Counted from the first letter of the stretch, positions 33,519 through 41,037 are shown. The stretch is DNA of 64,000 bases from CALXOD01 sp964402715 (GCA_964402715.1 CAYODJ010000001.1:119235-183234); one strand, 5' to 3'. Program-made: numbers and translations. Notes: generated by a model not told the origin, from the letters alone.

Positions 33519-34208
33519 ATGAATCAGAAAAATCTGAAAGCGGCCCGGCAGGTCATGGCGATAGCCAGAGAACTCATCGCATCGTCCGACTACATCTACG
33601 ATCCGAAGCATGAGAAGCATCCGGGAGGCGGCTACCATCAGACCGAAAAAGGATGGAGCAAAGTCAAGGAGCAATCCGACGGAGACAAGGCGAAACCGAA
33701 GACCGAGGGAGGGCGTTCCGGGCATGACGCGCAGAAGAAACGCGTCAAGTCGCTCTATGAATCCATGAACAGCGTCTACAAAGAGAGCGAAAGCTTCTGG
33801 GACTGGGACAAGTTCACGACTCCGGAAAACCGGGAGACCATAGCGTCGCTTTCCGGCAGCGAGCTGCGTAAATTCAAATCCGACATGGAAAACGTCGACG
33901 GCGGCATGACCCATCCGTTCGTCCGTGAGGCGTACGCCCAGAATCCGAACGAGGACGAGCAGGAACTGTACAACGCGCTGATGGACGAGGATCTCAACGT
34001 GCCGTTGTTCGTTGTTCAGAACAAGAACTGTCCGAACGACATCCTCGAGGCCATAGCCACGGGCGACGAGTCCGCGCTGCCCGAGGAGTTCACATACGAC
34101 TACATTCAGGAAGATGCTCCTGAAATCATCAGCGAGGCCAAACGCCACCTGGAAGCGCGTAACTCCGGCGGGGAATATTCTCCCGCCTATACCAGACCGA
34201 TTTACTGA
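33519..34208 (+). CDS. Early protein sharing the YDP-GGG module of the ADP-ribosyltransferase-like protein
   Basis: A 229-residue protein. It starts with a helix (MNQKNLKAARQVMAIARELI), then YIYDPKHEKHPGGGYHQTEK followed by GWSKVKE, which matches the N-terminal module of the 23182 protein (YRYDPTHSNRPKGGGW...HGW). The rest is acidic, helical and strand-mixed, without a known enzyme motif. The start at 33519 is chosen because upstream sequence in frame is not protein-like and AAAGGTC precedes this ATG. The shared module suggests a common targeting or packaging signal rather than a shared catalytic role. Confidence 0.7.
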   Translation: MNQKNLKAARQVMAIARELIASSDYIYDPKHEKHPGGGYHQTEKGWSKVKEQSDGDKAKPKTEGGRSGHDAQKKRVKSLYESMNSVYKESESFWDWDKFTTPENRETIASLSGSELRKFKSDMENVDGGMTHPFVREAYAQNPNEDEQELYNALMDEDLNVPLFVVQNKNCPNDILEAIATGDESALPEEFTYDYIQEDAPEIISEAKRHLEARNSGGEYSPAYTRPIY

Positions 34209-34229
34209 CGGAAGAAGGAGGCTTGAAAA

Positions 34230-34541
34230 ATGAACAGACGTATGGTTGCTGAAGAACTTGTAAAAATCGCCAAGTCTCTTAATGCCGGAATTAATGATGA
34301 ACTTACCAGTTTCTACAAGGGAGACGAGGCTGACATCCACATTGACAAATACTACGAACAAAAAGGGACAGTGTACGATGTCTGCTGTTCTATTCTGAAC
34401 GGCATTCGTCACAAAAGATTTCTAGAAGGCAATGAGAGAGAGAAAAACGAGATTCTCAAAGCTCTTTCGAATATACTCAAAAGCCTTCCAGGTATTGAAG
34501 CGGCAATCAAAAAAGAGATTGATTTTCTGAAAAATCTTTGA
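34230..34541 (+). CDS. Small early protein with basic N-terminal helix
   Basis: A 103-residue protein starting MNRRMVAEELVKIAKSL, a helix related to those of the 33519 and 23182 proteins. The remainder is helical with two cysteines side by side (YDVCCSILNG) and ends KEIDFLKNL. It lies 21 bases after the 33519 gene and before a strong hairpin at 34576. Confidence 0.65.
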   Translation: MNRRMVAEELVKIAKSLNAGINDELTSFYKGDEADIHIDKYYEQKGTVYDVCCSILNGIRHKRFLEGNEREKNEILKALSNILKSLPGIEAAIKKEIDFLKNL

Positions 34542-34575
34542 ATCGTCAGATCAATTTCCCAAAGAAAAAATGTCC

Positions 34576-34602
34576 AGAACAGGATATCTGAAATCCTGTT
34601 CT
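34576..34602 (+). terminator. Terminator-like hairpin after 34230 gene
   Basis: A perfect 10-base stem (AGAACAGGAT with ATCCTGTTCT) and a 7-base loop, 35 bases after the stop codon. It is followed by AGACTTTCC instead of a long T-run, so termination strength is uncertain. Confidence 0.5.
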
Positions 34603-34720
34603 AGACTTTCCTCCCTGTTTCATCATTAAACACGTCTTGCGCAAACGCAGAACGCCTGGACGGCGGAACTCATCAGGCATGCGACACGGCGATGCCGGAT
34701 TTTCCGAAAAAATCGCAGAC

Positions 34721-34730
34721 GCTTCATATA
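34721..34730 (+). promoter_or_regulatory. Early-type promoter box GCTTCATATA
   Basis: Preceded by TTTTCCGAAAAAATCGCAGAC and followed by GAAAGCGGAACCGGGAA. It is about 90 bases before the ATG at 34821. Confidence 0.65.
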
Positions 34731-34820
34731 GAAAGCGGAACCGGGAAGATTCGCCGATGTTTTTCGGGAGATTTTCACGGGATTACGTATGCAGATGAAA
34801 TCAATCAGAGGGCAGGGATC

Positions 34821-35114
34821 ATGGGATTCAGAGCGCATGTCGTGAAAAAGTACGTCGTCGAATACGGAACCACCTACTATGCGGACGAATTCGACAAGAT
34901 GCTCCGGCGCATACAGAGCTATCCTCCGTATGCGGACGTCGTGCAGTGGAGCACCATCAGCGGTGACGTCTATGAACTTGACAGACATGTTCTGGAATCG
35001 GTGCGGGACGACTCCTGCGGGCAGGACGTCCCCGATGATCTGAGGACGTTCGCAAGGGACGTTCTGGCATATTCCGATCCCGCTCTGCATTACGTGAGAG
35101 TGGAACTGTTCTGA
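34821..35114 (+). CDS. Small early protein
   Basis: A 97-residue protein starting MGFRAHVVKKYVVEYGTTYY, with strand-helix alternation (DEFDKMLRRIQSYPPYADVV). The upstream in-frame start at 34692 is rejected because it lies before the promoter box. Function unknown. Confidence 0.6.
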   Translation: MGFRAHVVKKYVVEYGTTYYADEFDKMLRRIQSYPPYADVVQWSTISGDVYELDRHVLESVRDDSCGQDVPDDLRTFARDVLAYSDPALHYVRVELF

Positions 35115-35159
35115 TTTCCACGACGGCGAGCGTCGTCTAAACAGAAAAGGATCTGACGG

Positions 35160-35534
35160 ATGGGAAACGACACGGTGTCCGGTTTCGAAATCACGGTGGC
35201 GATCAGGGTGACCGGATCCGGTCTGTACGGCCGGATCAGGAGTCTCGCGTTCTCGCTGATGAATCTGCTCGGCGTCGAACGCAGGATCGGCGCGATCATC
35301 GCCAATACGACTGGGGAACGGTATCCGTTCCGGGTACTGAAGAGCGTCGGATGCGGCTGTGCGGATCCGGAACTCAATTTCGGAATCGCCGGCCGCTGCC
35401 TCAGAATCACGCTGGACGGCATCTCCGCCATGACGGCGGAACGCATAGCATCCGGGCTCTGCAGAGATTTTCATCAGGAGTCGGCACTGATCCGCGATGT
35501 CGGCGCGGGCAGCTACAAGCTGTGGAGAGCATGA
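35160..35534 (+). CDS. Early protein, family with 37435 and 38740 (diverged member)
   Basis: A 124-residue protein starting MGNDTVSGFEITVAIRV. Its second half carries LNFG and the signature AERIASGLCRDFHQESALI, which matches EEIATAFCREFRQETVL in the 37435 protein and ESIATGLCKEFHQE in the 38740 protein. The front half has drifted beyond easy alignment. The family is unknown to me. It is preceded by AAAAGGATC as a ribosome site. Confidence 0.65.
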   Translation: MGNDTVSGFEITVAIRVTGSGLYGRIRSLAFSLMNLLGVERRIGAIIANTTGERYPFRVLKSVGCGCADPELNFGIAGRCLRITLDGISAMTAERIASGLCRDFHQESALIRDVGAGSYKLWRA

Positions 35535-35645
35535 AGTCGCGACTCCGTACGCGCAGGGAAGTCAAAATCCGGAACGGCACGGGAGGAGATCCGCAGCGGG
35601 GGATCTGAATCATGGATTTCCAGAAAATCCGGAATTTTCTCGATC

Positions 35646-35655
35646 GCTTCATATA
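35646..35655 (+). promoter_or_regulatory. Early-type promoter box GCTTCATATA
   Basis: Preceded by TCCGGAATTTTCTCGATC. It is 52 bases before the ATG at 35707. Confidence 0.65.
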
Positions 35656-35706
35656 GAAACAGATACGGAAAGCCGGATTCCGGGAACACCGAAAGGGGAG
35701 ACGACC

Positions 35707-36582
35707 ATGAACATCGAAATTCTCAAATCTCAAAAGGCGGAAGCCAGAAGAAACACGTTCAAACCCGCGTCCGATCTCAGGGTCGGAGATTTCCTCTACC
35801 TTACCATGTGCAATCTCAAAAACGACGGCAACCGCATGATCAGAGTGATCGAGGATGCCGTCGCCGAAGGATTCTACTCCGCCGGAGTGCTCTGCAAGAT
35901 TGAAAAGATCGTGCACTGCAGCGACGAGGAACTTTTCTCCAACAGTTTTGAATTCGGGAAGGGCGGCAGTGATTCCGACGTCTTCGAATCCGGAGAGGAA
36001 CTTAAGGCGCACTATCCTCAAGACGATTTCCACAGGTATTTCTACACATTGGTGACGCTTGTCATTTCCGACGGAGGGAAGTTCGTCTTTGCGGACGCGG
36101 AGGGATACGACTACCCGCGCTACATTCTGGTCAGGGACGGATATCGTGAGATGTTCAGAGACGAGATTGAACAGGAGCGTCTCGCCAGGGAAGCCCGTGA
36201 AAAGGCCGACGAAGCCGAGCGTGCCCGGGAGCGCGAGGAACAGAAAAGGAAACTTGCCCGGGAAGTTTCTGAAGAATTCGGCTATCTTGATCCGAAAAAG
36301 TCCGTCAAGGCAAACTGGATCGCGGTCTGCAAGAGGCTGTTCGATTTTCCCGTGAAAGTGTCGAAACGCAGCGATTACTCCGGAGAGCCGCAGATCATCC
36401 TGATATGCCGGAATCATGAAGAATGCTCCAGAGTCGCGCAAACCGTCAGGGAACTGGAAAGTCGTTTCCGATACAGCGCCGGAGAATACGAGAGTCCGTA
36501 CGACTTCTGTCCCGGCGAAGCGGTCGGAAACGCCGTGGACGATGTGGTGCCCGGATTCTTCCGCAGTGTCGATGTGGAGTAG
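35707..36582 (+). CDS. Hypothetical early protein with a charged central helix
   Basis: A 291-residue protein. Residues 1-150 are mixed strands and helices (DFLYLTMCNLKNDGNRM). About 155-195 is a long Glu/Arg/Lys helix (EQERLAREAREKADEAERAR). The end has a strand-rich domain (EPQIILICRNHEE, FFRSVDVE). There is no named domain. The start follows AGGGGAGACGACC and a good early-type box; longer in-frame starts precede the promoter and are excluded. Confidence 0.7.
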   Translation: MNIEILKSQKAEARRNTFKPASDLRVGDFLYLTMCNLKNDGNRMIRVIEDAVAEGFYSAGVLCKIEKIVHCSDEELFSNSFEFGKGGSDSDVFESGEELKAHYPQDDFHRYFYTLVTLVISDGGKFVFADAEGYDYPRYILVRDGYREMFRDEIEQERLAREAREKADEAERAREREEQKRKLAREVSEEFGYLDPKKSVKANWIAVCKRLFDFPVKVSKRSDYSGEPQIILICRNHEECSRVAQTVRELESRFRYSAGEYESPYDFCPGEAVGNAVDDVVPGFFRSVDVE

Positions 36583-36614
36583 GGAACACCGAAAAAACCG
36601 GAAAAACTTCCGAC

Positions 36615-36627
36615 GCTTCATATATAG
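36615..36627 (+). promoter_or_regulatory. Early-type promoter box GCTTCATATATAG
   Basis: Preceded by CCGGAAAAACTTCCGAC. It is about 60 bases before the ATG at 36688. Confidence 0.65.
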
Positions 36628-36687
36628 GTGTGACAGGACAAGATTCCTTTACGAAAAGTAAACTTTCAGAAACCGGGGGAGAGGATT

Positions 36688-37062
36688 ATGATCAGTTTCG
36701 CGGATGTCCAGATGGATTCCCACAGTCTGATTGTGGAATTCGATTATACCGAAGGGAAAAACGGCCTGATGGACGACATCAAGATCATCAAGGTCGCCCT
36801 CCGGAGCAGGAGCGGAGACAACGATCGTCCGATCAGGGGGTACGATGACTTCGCGGCCATGGCGGTTCAGGACATTCACGACTGCCACGTTTCCGGAGGT
36901 CCCTCCTATTACGGCGAATGGGACGGACCCCGGATCGGCGAGGCCTACGACGGCTATGAGGAAGTCTGTGCGGAAGCCCGGGCGGAGGAGGAGAGGGAGC
37001 TGCAGCTGATCGAGGAGTCGAATAGAATGAGGCAGAATCAGCCGGCGTATGGCGGACTCTGA
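36688..37062 (+). CDS. Hypothetical early protein
   Basis: A 124-residue protein with a strand-rich front (MISFADVQMDSHSLIVEFDY), a Gly/Tyr-rich middle (GGPSYYGEWDGPRIG) and a Glu-rich helix at the end. A GGGGGAGAGG-like ribosome site precedes the start. No family recognised. The gene ends about 20 bases before the solo 86-residue-repeat-type gene. Confidence 0.65.
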   Translation: MISFADVQMDSHSLIVEFDYTEGKNGLMDDIKIIKVALRSRSGDNDRPIRGYDDFAAMAVQDIHDCHVSGGPSYYGEWDGPRIGEAYDGYEEVCAEARAEEERELQLIEESNRMRQNQPAYGGL

Positions 37063-37084
37063 ACAGCCGGGAAAGGATTTGGAA

Positions 37085-37363
37085 ATGGAAGAGAATCAGC
37101 AGGTTCCATGGAGCGAGGTTTTGAAAGACTGGGCGGACATCATCTGGACTGAAATTGTGTATAAATGGAAGTTCTTTGTCGGTTCAATCAGATTCAGCAT
37201 TCACGGACCGGACAAGGCTGCTAAAAACTTCCGCCCTTTGTGCACGCTGGGTCCCTATGTCACCGATCCTGACTTTAAGAAGAAATGGGGAGACGGCATA
37301 GACAAAGAAAAAGAACAATCCGAAGACGAAACAGAAAACGAGGATGCAAAAAAGGAAGATTGA
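37085..37363 (+). CDS. Single-unit homologue of the 86-residue repeat protein
   Basis: A 92-residue protein starting MEENQQVPWSEVLKDW. The ATG at 37085 (AAGGA eight bases upstream) is preferred over 37049 because alignment with the five-repeat protein at 39292 begins there. Shared features are a first helix with Trp, a core of the form FVGSIRFSIHGPDKAAKNFR against FIGSIKFTLHGPNDIVKGIS, a short PL-C segment and an ending D-P-x-(F/W)-K-(K/E). It ends in a Lys/Glu-rich tail. Function unknown; probably a small early protein that packs through its aromatic core. Confidence 0.7.
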   Translation: MEENQQVPWSEVLKDWADIIWTEIVYKWKFFVGSIRFSIHGPDKAAKNFRPLCTLGPYVTDPDFKKKWGDGIDKEKEQSEDETENEDAKKED

Positions 37364-37383
37364 AATAAAGAGCATTCTTTATT

Positions 37384-37445
37384 TTCAGTTCCATTTTGTG
37401 AAGAATTTTCTCACTGACGAGAAAGAGTCACAAAATGGAACTGAA
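37384..37445 (+). promoter_or_regulatory. Long hairpin covering the start of the 37435 gene
   Basis: An 18-base perfect inverted repeat (TTCAGTTCCATTTTGTGA at 37384-37401 and its complement at 37428-37445), with an inner TTCTC/GAGAA stem in the loop. The ATG at 37435 lies in the 3' arm and the GAGAAAGAG ribosome-site region lies in the loop. In RNA form it would hide the start codon, and it could also act as a terminator for the gene ending at 37363. Confidence 0.65.
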
Positions 37446-38034
37446 TTTTTACTTTGATTTTGACGAAGGGACGCCGAAAGCGGCATCTCTGGCTCATGTG
37501 ATAGCTACTCGTATTTTTACTGCCGCAAGGAGAGTCATTGATTTACTTCCTGGCGGTGAAATCATCGTATCCACAACCGTCTCAAATGAAAAACTGTACA
37601 ATTGGCTTAAAAGGACAGGATTTTTCATTCTGAATAGATTCTTTACAAAAGGCAGAATGAATAGAATTATTGAAAAAGCATTCTTGAAAAATGGAATATT
37701 GAATTTCGGGTGGAGAATAGTGAAAGCCGGCAAAGGCAAATACCAAAGTTTAGAGACGGGAAAATATTCCGGCGATAATTGTTATCAGATAGTCATGCAC
37801 AATACTCCAATGTCTGTAATCGAAGAGATAGCCACAGCGTTTTGCAGAGAGTTCCGGCAGGAGACCGTCTTGACTCATGATCTCGGCAAAACACCTACTA
37901 CTACTGGGCTGAGGACTGTCACGCGGTTTGAATGCATATCTTGGATTTCCGGAAAATTCGGGATTTTCGGGAGACGCTTCATATATCTGTGTAAACGGGG
38001 AAAGGTTCTCCCGAGAAAGGCGAAAGGACGCTGA
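37435..38034 (+). CDS. Early protein, family with 35160 and 38740, with odd C-terminal extension
   Basis: A 199-residue protein starting MELNFYFDFDEGTPKAASLA. It matches the 38740 protein along its first 150 residues: GGEIIVSTTVSNEKLYNWL against GGEISVSSTVSNTALYNWL, then LNFGW against LDFGW, then the CREFRQE signature. The paralogue stops there. This frame runs on for about 47 more residues through the next gene's promoter box, so the natural stop seems to have been lost or shifted. Its start lies in a long hairpin. Function unknown. Confidence 0.7.
   Translation: MELNFYFDFDEGTPKAASLAHVIATRIFTAARRVIDLLPGGEIIVSTTVSNEKLYNWLKRTGFFILNRFFTKGRMNRIIEKAFLKNGILNFGWRIVKAGKGKYQSLETGKYSGDNCYQIVMHNTPMSVIEEIATAFCREFRQETVLTHDLGKTPTTTGLRTVTRFECISWISGKFGIFGRRFIYLCKRGKVLPRKAKGR
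37976..37985 (+). promoter_or_regulatory. Early-type promoter box GCTTCATATA
   Basis: Preceded by TTCGGGATTTTCGGGAGAC and followed by ACGGGGAAAGG. It is about 52 bases before the ATG at 38037 and inside the end of the 37435 frame. Confidence 0.6.
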
Positions 38035-38036
38035 TC

Positions 38037-38345
38037 ATGAAGAAGATCGGAATGCTCGTAACGGATCCTGATGAACTGGAAGCCATCCGTCAACAGCGGA
38101 TCATCGCCGACGAATCCATCAAGAAATGGTATTCCAAAGCATACCCGGATGACAGCGAGGCCGAATACATCCGCCCGAATGTGACGTTCTATGAGCTATT
38201 CGAGGCTCTCGACGCCCACAAAGACATTGCAAGGATCATCGGCACGGGAGATTCCGTTGTTCGGGAAAGATGCTTCTCCCGTCTGGCGGAGATCATGGAG
38301 ATCTCCTATGATGAAATATACGAGCAATTCCTCAATTGTCCGTAG
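38037..38345 (+). CDS. Small early protein
   Basis: A 102-residue acidic, helical protein starting MKKIGMLVTDPDELEAIRQQ. The C-terminal half has a helix-turn-helix-like rhythm (RERCFSRLAEIMEISYDEIY), but I would not claim DNA binding. It has its own early-type box and is the last plus-strand gene before the structured region. Confidence 0.65.
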   Translation: MKKIGMLVTDPDELEAIRQQRIIADESIKKWYSKAYPDDSEAEYIRPNVTFYELFEALDAHKDIARIIGTGDSVVRERCFSRLAEIMEISYDEIYEQFLNCP

Positions 38346-38739
38346 TCAAGTCTCAATTAATCCGAATAATGACTTGCACTCCGGCGATAGCGGCCGGATT
38401 GTTCGATGACAAGTATGTTGCCGGAGATTTCAAGTATCCCTCCGAATTCCGGCAGTGAAAGAGTGTGCGGGCAATAATTGGCAATCAGTCGGAGGGAATG
38501 CCGTATCGCCCGCATCTTGCGGGACGACCTGCGGAGCAGGGAAACGATACGGCCGATCGACCGTATGTTACGAGCAGCTGTTTAGAGCGTCGTTGCGGGA
38601 GGTTGGGAATAAGGGAGATAATAAGGGAGATGATTCCGTGTCTATTGCAAAGGAAGTCTGCAAGCGCCGGATAGGTGGGAATCAAGTCATTTCCTTCTTT
38701 TCCCCCAAATATAACTGTCGTTGTTTTCATAGTTTACAA
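38346..38739. other. Non-coding structured region between convergent genes
   Basis: No convincing gene. It contains the helices listed at 38372-38553 and an exact 12-base tandem repeat AATAAGGGAGAT at 38608-38619 and 38620-38631. A 96-codon open frame from 38455 has poor composition and no good ribosome site. Confidence 0.55.
38372..38553 (+). ncRNA. Candidate structured RNA (strand not determined)
   Basis: At least five perfect helices in about 180 bases: ACTTG/CAAGT (38372-38376 with 38431-38435); CTCCGGC/GCCGGAG (38379-38385 with 38420-38426), nested inside the first; CCCTCCGA/TCGGAGGG (38438-38445 with 38489-38496); and GCCGTATCG/CGATACGGC (38500-38508 with 38545-38553). The last closes a three-way junction holding CCCGCA-TCT-TGCGGG and CCTGC-GGA-GCAGG, with ACGA and GAAA linkers. 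It is not a tRNA (no anticodon-arm geometry or T-loop). A replication origin or mobile-element end is an alternative. Confidence 0.5.
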
Positions 38740-39192
38740 TCATGACACTCTCTCCTGGTGGAATTCCTTACATAGTCCTGTAGCGATTGATTCTATCACT
38801 TCTATCGGGGTGTCTCTCAGAATCAACAGTGTGGAATCATCTTCTGTTTCGTCCCCCGTAGTCAGACTTGTATAATGACCTTTACCTTTGAGAATCGTCC
38901 ATCCAAAATCTAGTTTGTTGTTTTTAATCATCGCATCTTTGATGATTTTCTTCATTTTCCAATTGTTTTTAATAAACTTGTTGTAAATTGAAAGACCTTT
39001 GCGCTGAAGCCAATTATACAATGCCGTATTTGAAACAGTTGAAGAGACACTGATTTCCCCGCCTTTAAGCAGGTTTTTCAATCTTCCATAATCGCCGCTG
39101 CTGGCGAAAACTATGCGGGCGGCTATCGCATCAGATAAAGTCGCCGCCTTCAATTCCTCATCATCAAAATCATAATAAAAAGCAAGTTCCAT
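38740..39192 (-). CDS. Early protein, family with 35160 and 37435
   Basis: A 150-residue protein starting MELAFYYDFDDEELKAATLS. The ATG at 39192 is selected for its GGAGG site and alignment with the 37435 protein. It has the shared core (VSSTVSNTALYNWLQRKG, LDFGWTILKG) and ends with the ESIATGLCKEFHQE signature. A GTTCCATTTTGT block lies upstream, with an 8-base complement to the start region, echoing the hairpin at 37384. It is AT-richer than the phage average. Confidence 0.7.
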   Translation of the reverse strand: MELAFYYDFDDEELKAATLSDAIAARIVFASSGDYGRLKNLLKGGEISVSSTVSNTALYNWLQRKGLSIYNKFIKNNWKMKKIIKDAMIKNNKLDFGWTILKGKGHYTSLTTGDETEDDSTLLILRDTPIEVIESIATGLCKEFHQERVS

Positions 39193-39291
39193 TCTGGAAT
39201 CCTCCCCATGAGAGTTGTTGATATACAAAATGGAACCGGATATAAGGTTTAGTTATCCAGATATCGTTGCAAGACCTGTCTTTAGTTAGAG

Positions 39292-40602
39292 TCATTTAGA
39301 GCACCATTTGAACTTTTTCCTCTTCTTTTCCCGCTCTTCTTTCTTCTTCCTGGCCGCCTCTATTCTCTCTTTCCAGAACGGGTCGTCTTCACTGACTCCA
39401 CCTCCGATGCAGGAAAGCGGTGAGATGCCTTTTACGATGTCATTAGGTCCATGAAGAGTAAATTTGATCGAACCTATGAAGCTCCACCATTCGCATTTCA
39501 TGGTCTCCCAGAGATCAATCGCTATCTCTTTCAGAAGCTGTCTGTTTGAAACTCTCTGGCTTTTATCCTCTTTCCATCCTTTCTGCTTCTTTGCTTCTTC
39601 CTTTTTCCTGGCCGCCTCTATTCTCTCTTTCCAGAACGGGTCGTCTTCACTGACTCCACCTCCGATGCAGGAAAGCGGTGAGATGCCTTTTACGATGTCA
39701 TTAGGTCCATGAAGAGTAAATTTGATCGAACCTATGAAGCTCCACCATTCGCATTTCATGGTCTCCCAGAGATCAATCGCTATCTCTTTCAGAAGCTGTC
39801 TGTTTGAAACTCTCTGGCTTTTATCCTCTTTCCATCCTTTCTGCTTCTTTGCTTCTTCCTTTTTCCTGGCCGCCTCTATTCTCTCTTTCCAGAACGGGTC
39901 GTCTTCACTGACTCCACCTCCGATGCAGGAAAGCGGTGAGATGCCTTTTACGATGTCATTAGGTCCATGAAGAGTAAATTTGATCGAACCTATGAAGCTC
40001 CACCATTCGCATTTCATGGTCTCCCAGAGATCAATCGCTATCTCTTTCAGAAGCTGTCTGTTTGAAACTCTCTGGCTTTTATCCTCTTTCCATCCTTTCT
40101 GCTTCTTTGCTTCTTCCTTTTTCCTGGCCGCCTCTATTCTCTCTTTCCAGAACGGGTCGTCTTCACTGACTCCACCTCCGATGCAGGAAAGCGGTGAGAA
40201 TCCCCTGACGATGTCATTAGGTCCATAGATGAAAAATCTGAATGAACGGATAGAGCTCTTCACCTCGTACTTCATGAGCTCCCAGAGTTCTCCAGCTATT
40301 TCTTTCAGGAGCTGCCTGTTTGAAATTCTCTGGCTTTTATCCTCTTTCCATCTTTTCTGCTTCTTTGCCTCTTTCTTCTTCCTGGCCGCCTCTATTCTCT
40401 CTTTCCAGAACGGGTCGTCTTCACTGACTCCACCTCCGATGCAGGAAAGCGGTGAGAATCCCCTGACGATGTCATTAGGTCCATAGATGAAAAATCTGAA
40501 TGAACGGATAGAGCTCTTCACCTCGTACTTCATGAGCTCCCAGAGTTCTCCAGCTATTTCTTTCAGGAGCTGCCTGTTTGAAATTCTCTGTTCCTTTTCC
40601 AT
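39292..40602 (-). CDS. Protein of five tandem 86-residue repeats
   Basis: A 436-residue protein built almost wholly from five in-frame repeats of 86 residues (258 bases). Units 1 and 2 are one type (LWELMKYEVKSSIRSFRFFI); units 3 to 5 are another (LWETMKCEWWSFIGSIKFTL). All continue with YGPND or HGPND, SPLSCIGGGVSEDDPFWKER and a Lys/Glu-rich linker. Each unit has one central Cys. The DNA of units 3 to 5 is almost identical, so copy number is probably unstable. A single-unit homologue is encoded at 37085. It has an early-type box at 40747. Function unknown; multivalent binding is plausible. Confidence 0.75.
   Translation of the reverse strand: MEKEQRISNRQLLKEIAGELWELMKYEVKSSIRSFRFFIYGPNDIVRGFSPLSCIGGGVSEDDPFWKERIEAARKKKEAKKQKRWKEDKSQRISNRQLLKEIAGELWELMKYEVKSSIRSFRFFIYGPNDIVRGFSPLSCIGGGVSEDDPFWKERIEAARKKEEAKKQKGWKEDKSQRVSNRQLLKEIAIDLWETMKCEWWSFIGSIKFTLHGPNDIVKGISPLSCIGGGVSEDDPFWKERIEAARKKEEAKKQKGWKEDKSQRVSNRQLLKEIAIDLWETMKCEWWSFIGSIKFTLHGPNDIVKGISPLSCIGGGVSEDDPFWKERIEAARKKEEAKKQKGWKEDKSQRVSNRQLLKEIAIDLWETMKCEWWSFIGSIKFTLHGPNDIVKGISPLSCIGGGVSEDDPFWKERIEAARKKKEEREKKRKKFKWCSK
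39345..40600 (-). repeat. Tandem array of 258-base direct repeats (five units)
   Basis: Period exactly 258 bases across the 39292 gene. The three left-most units are practically identical; the two right-most differ mainly in the stretch encoding the aromatic core. There are no spacers, so it is not a CRISPR. Confidence 0.9.
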
Positions 40603-40746
40603 AATGTCAACTCCTCTCTCGGGGATTTCTATCTGATCCTGTCGTCACTTCCGGCTCTTTCGCCCGCCTGCTTCGACTTCCGACATCTGCAATTACAGCA
40701 GATTTTCCCCGGTTTTCCCGGAAGTCCGCTGGATTTCCTCTGGAGG

Positions 40747-40756
40747 TATATGAAGC
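40747..40756 (-). promoter_or_regulatory. Early-type promoter box GCTTCATATA (minus strand)
   Basis: Preceded on the minus strand by CCCCGAAATTTTTATAC. It is about 145 bases before the ATG at 40602. Confidence 0.6.
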
Positions 40757-41037
40757 GTATAAAAATTTCGGGGAATTTTTCCGGACCGGCATGCAAGACT
40801 CTCGGGAAAGATGCATGCATACAGCGGATTATCCCGCATGTCTTCCTGCGCTTACGCCGATGCGATAAAATACATCATGAACCGCCATTTTTGCAAATTT
40901 CCACTTTTCCGCAGGATGTCTTTGGAAATCCATGACCTTCTTCTCATCGATCACGGTATCAAACAGTCTCTGACTGTCGCCGCAATTTCCTGCGTTATCA
41001 GGAAATGGACTCCGTAGCCGCGCATTTCTGAACACTG

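Noticed and set aside
38500..38553. Bidirectional terminator
   Set aside because: The structure is branched, far larger than a terminator and lacks a T-run on either strand.
38455..38745. Plus-strand gene of 96 codons
   Set aside because: It covers the strong helices, has no convincing ribosome site and an unusual composition, and runs into the opposite gene.
39345..40600. CRISPR-like repeat array
   Set aside because: Repeats are 258 bases, in frame and without spacers, so this is a coding repeat.
40607..40816. Small minus-strand gene of 69 codons
   Set aside because: It overlaps the early-type promoter of the repeat gene and has poor composition.
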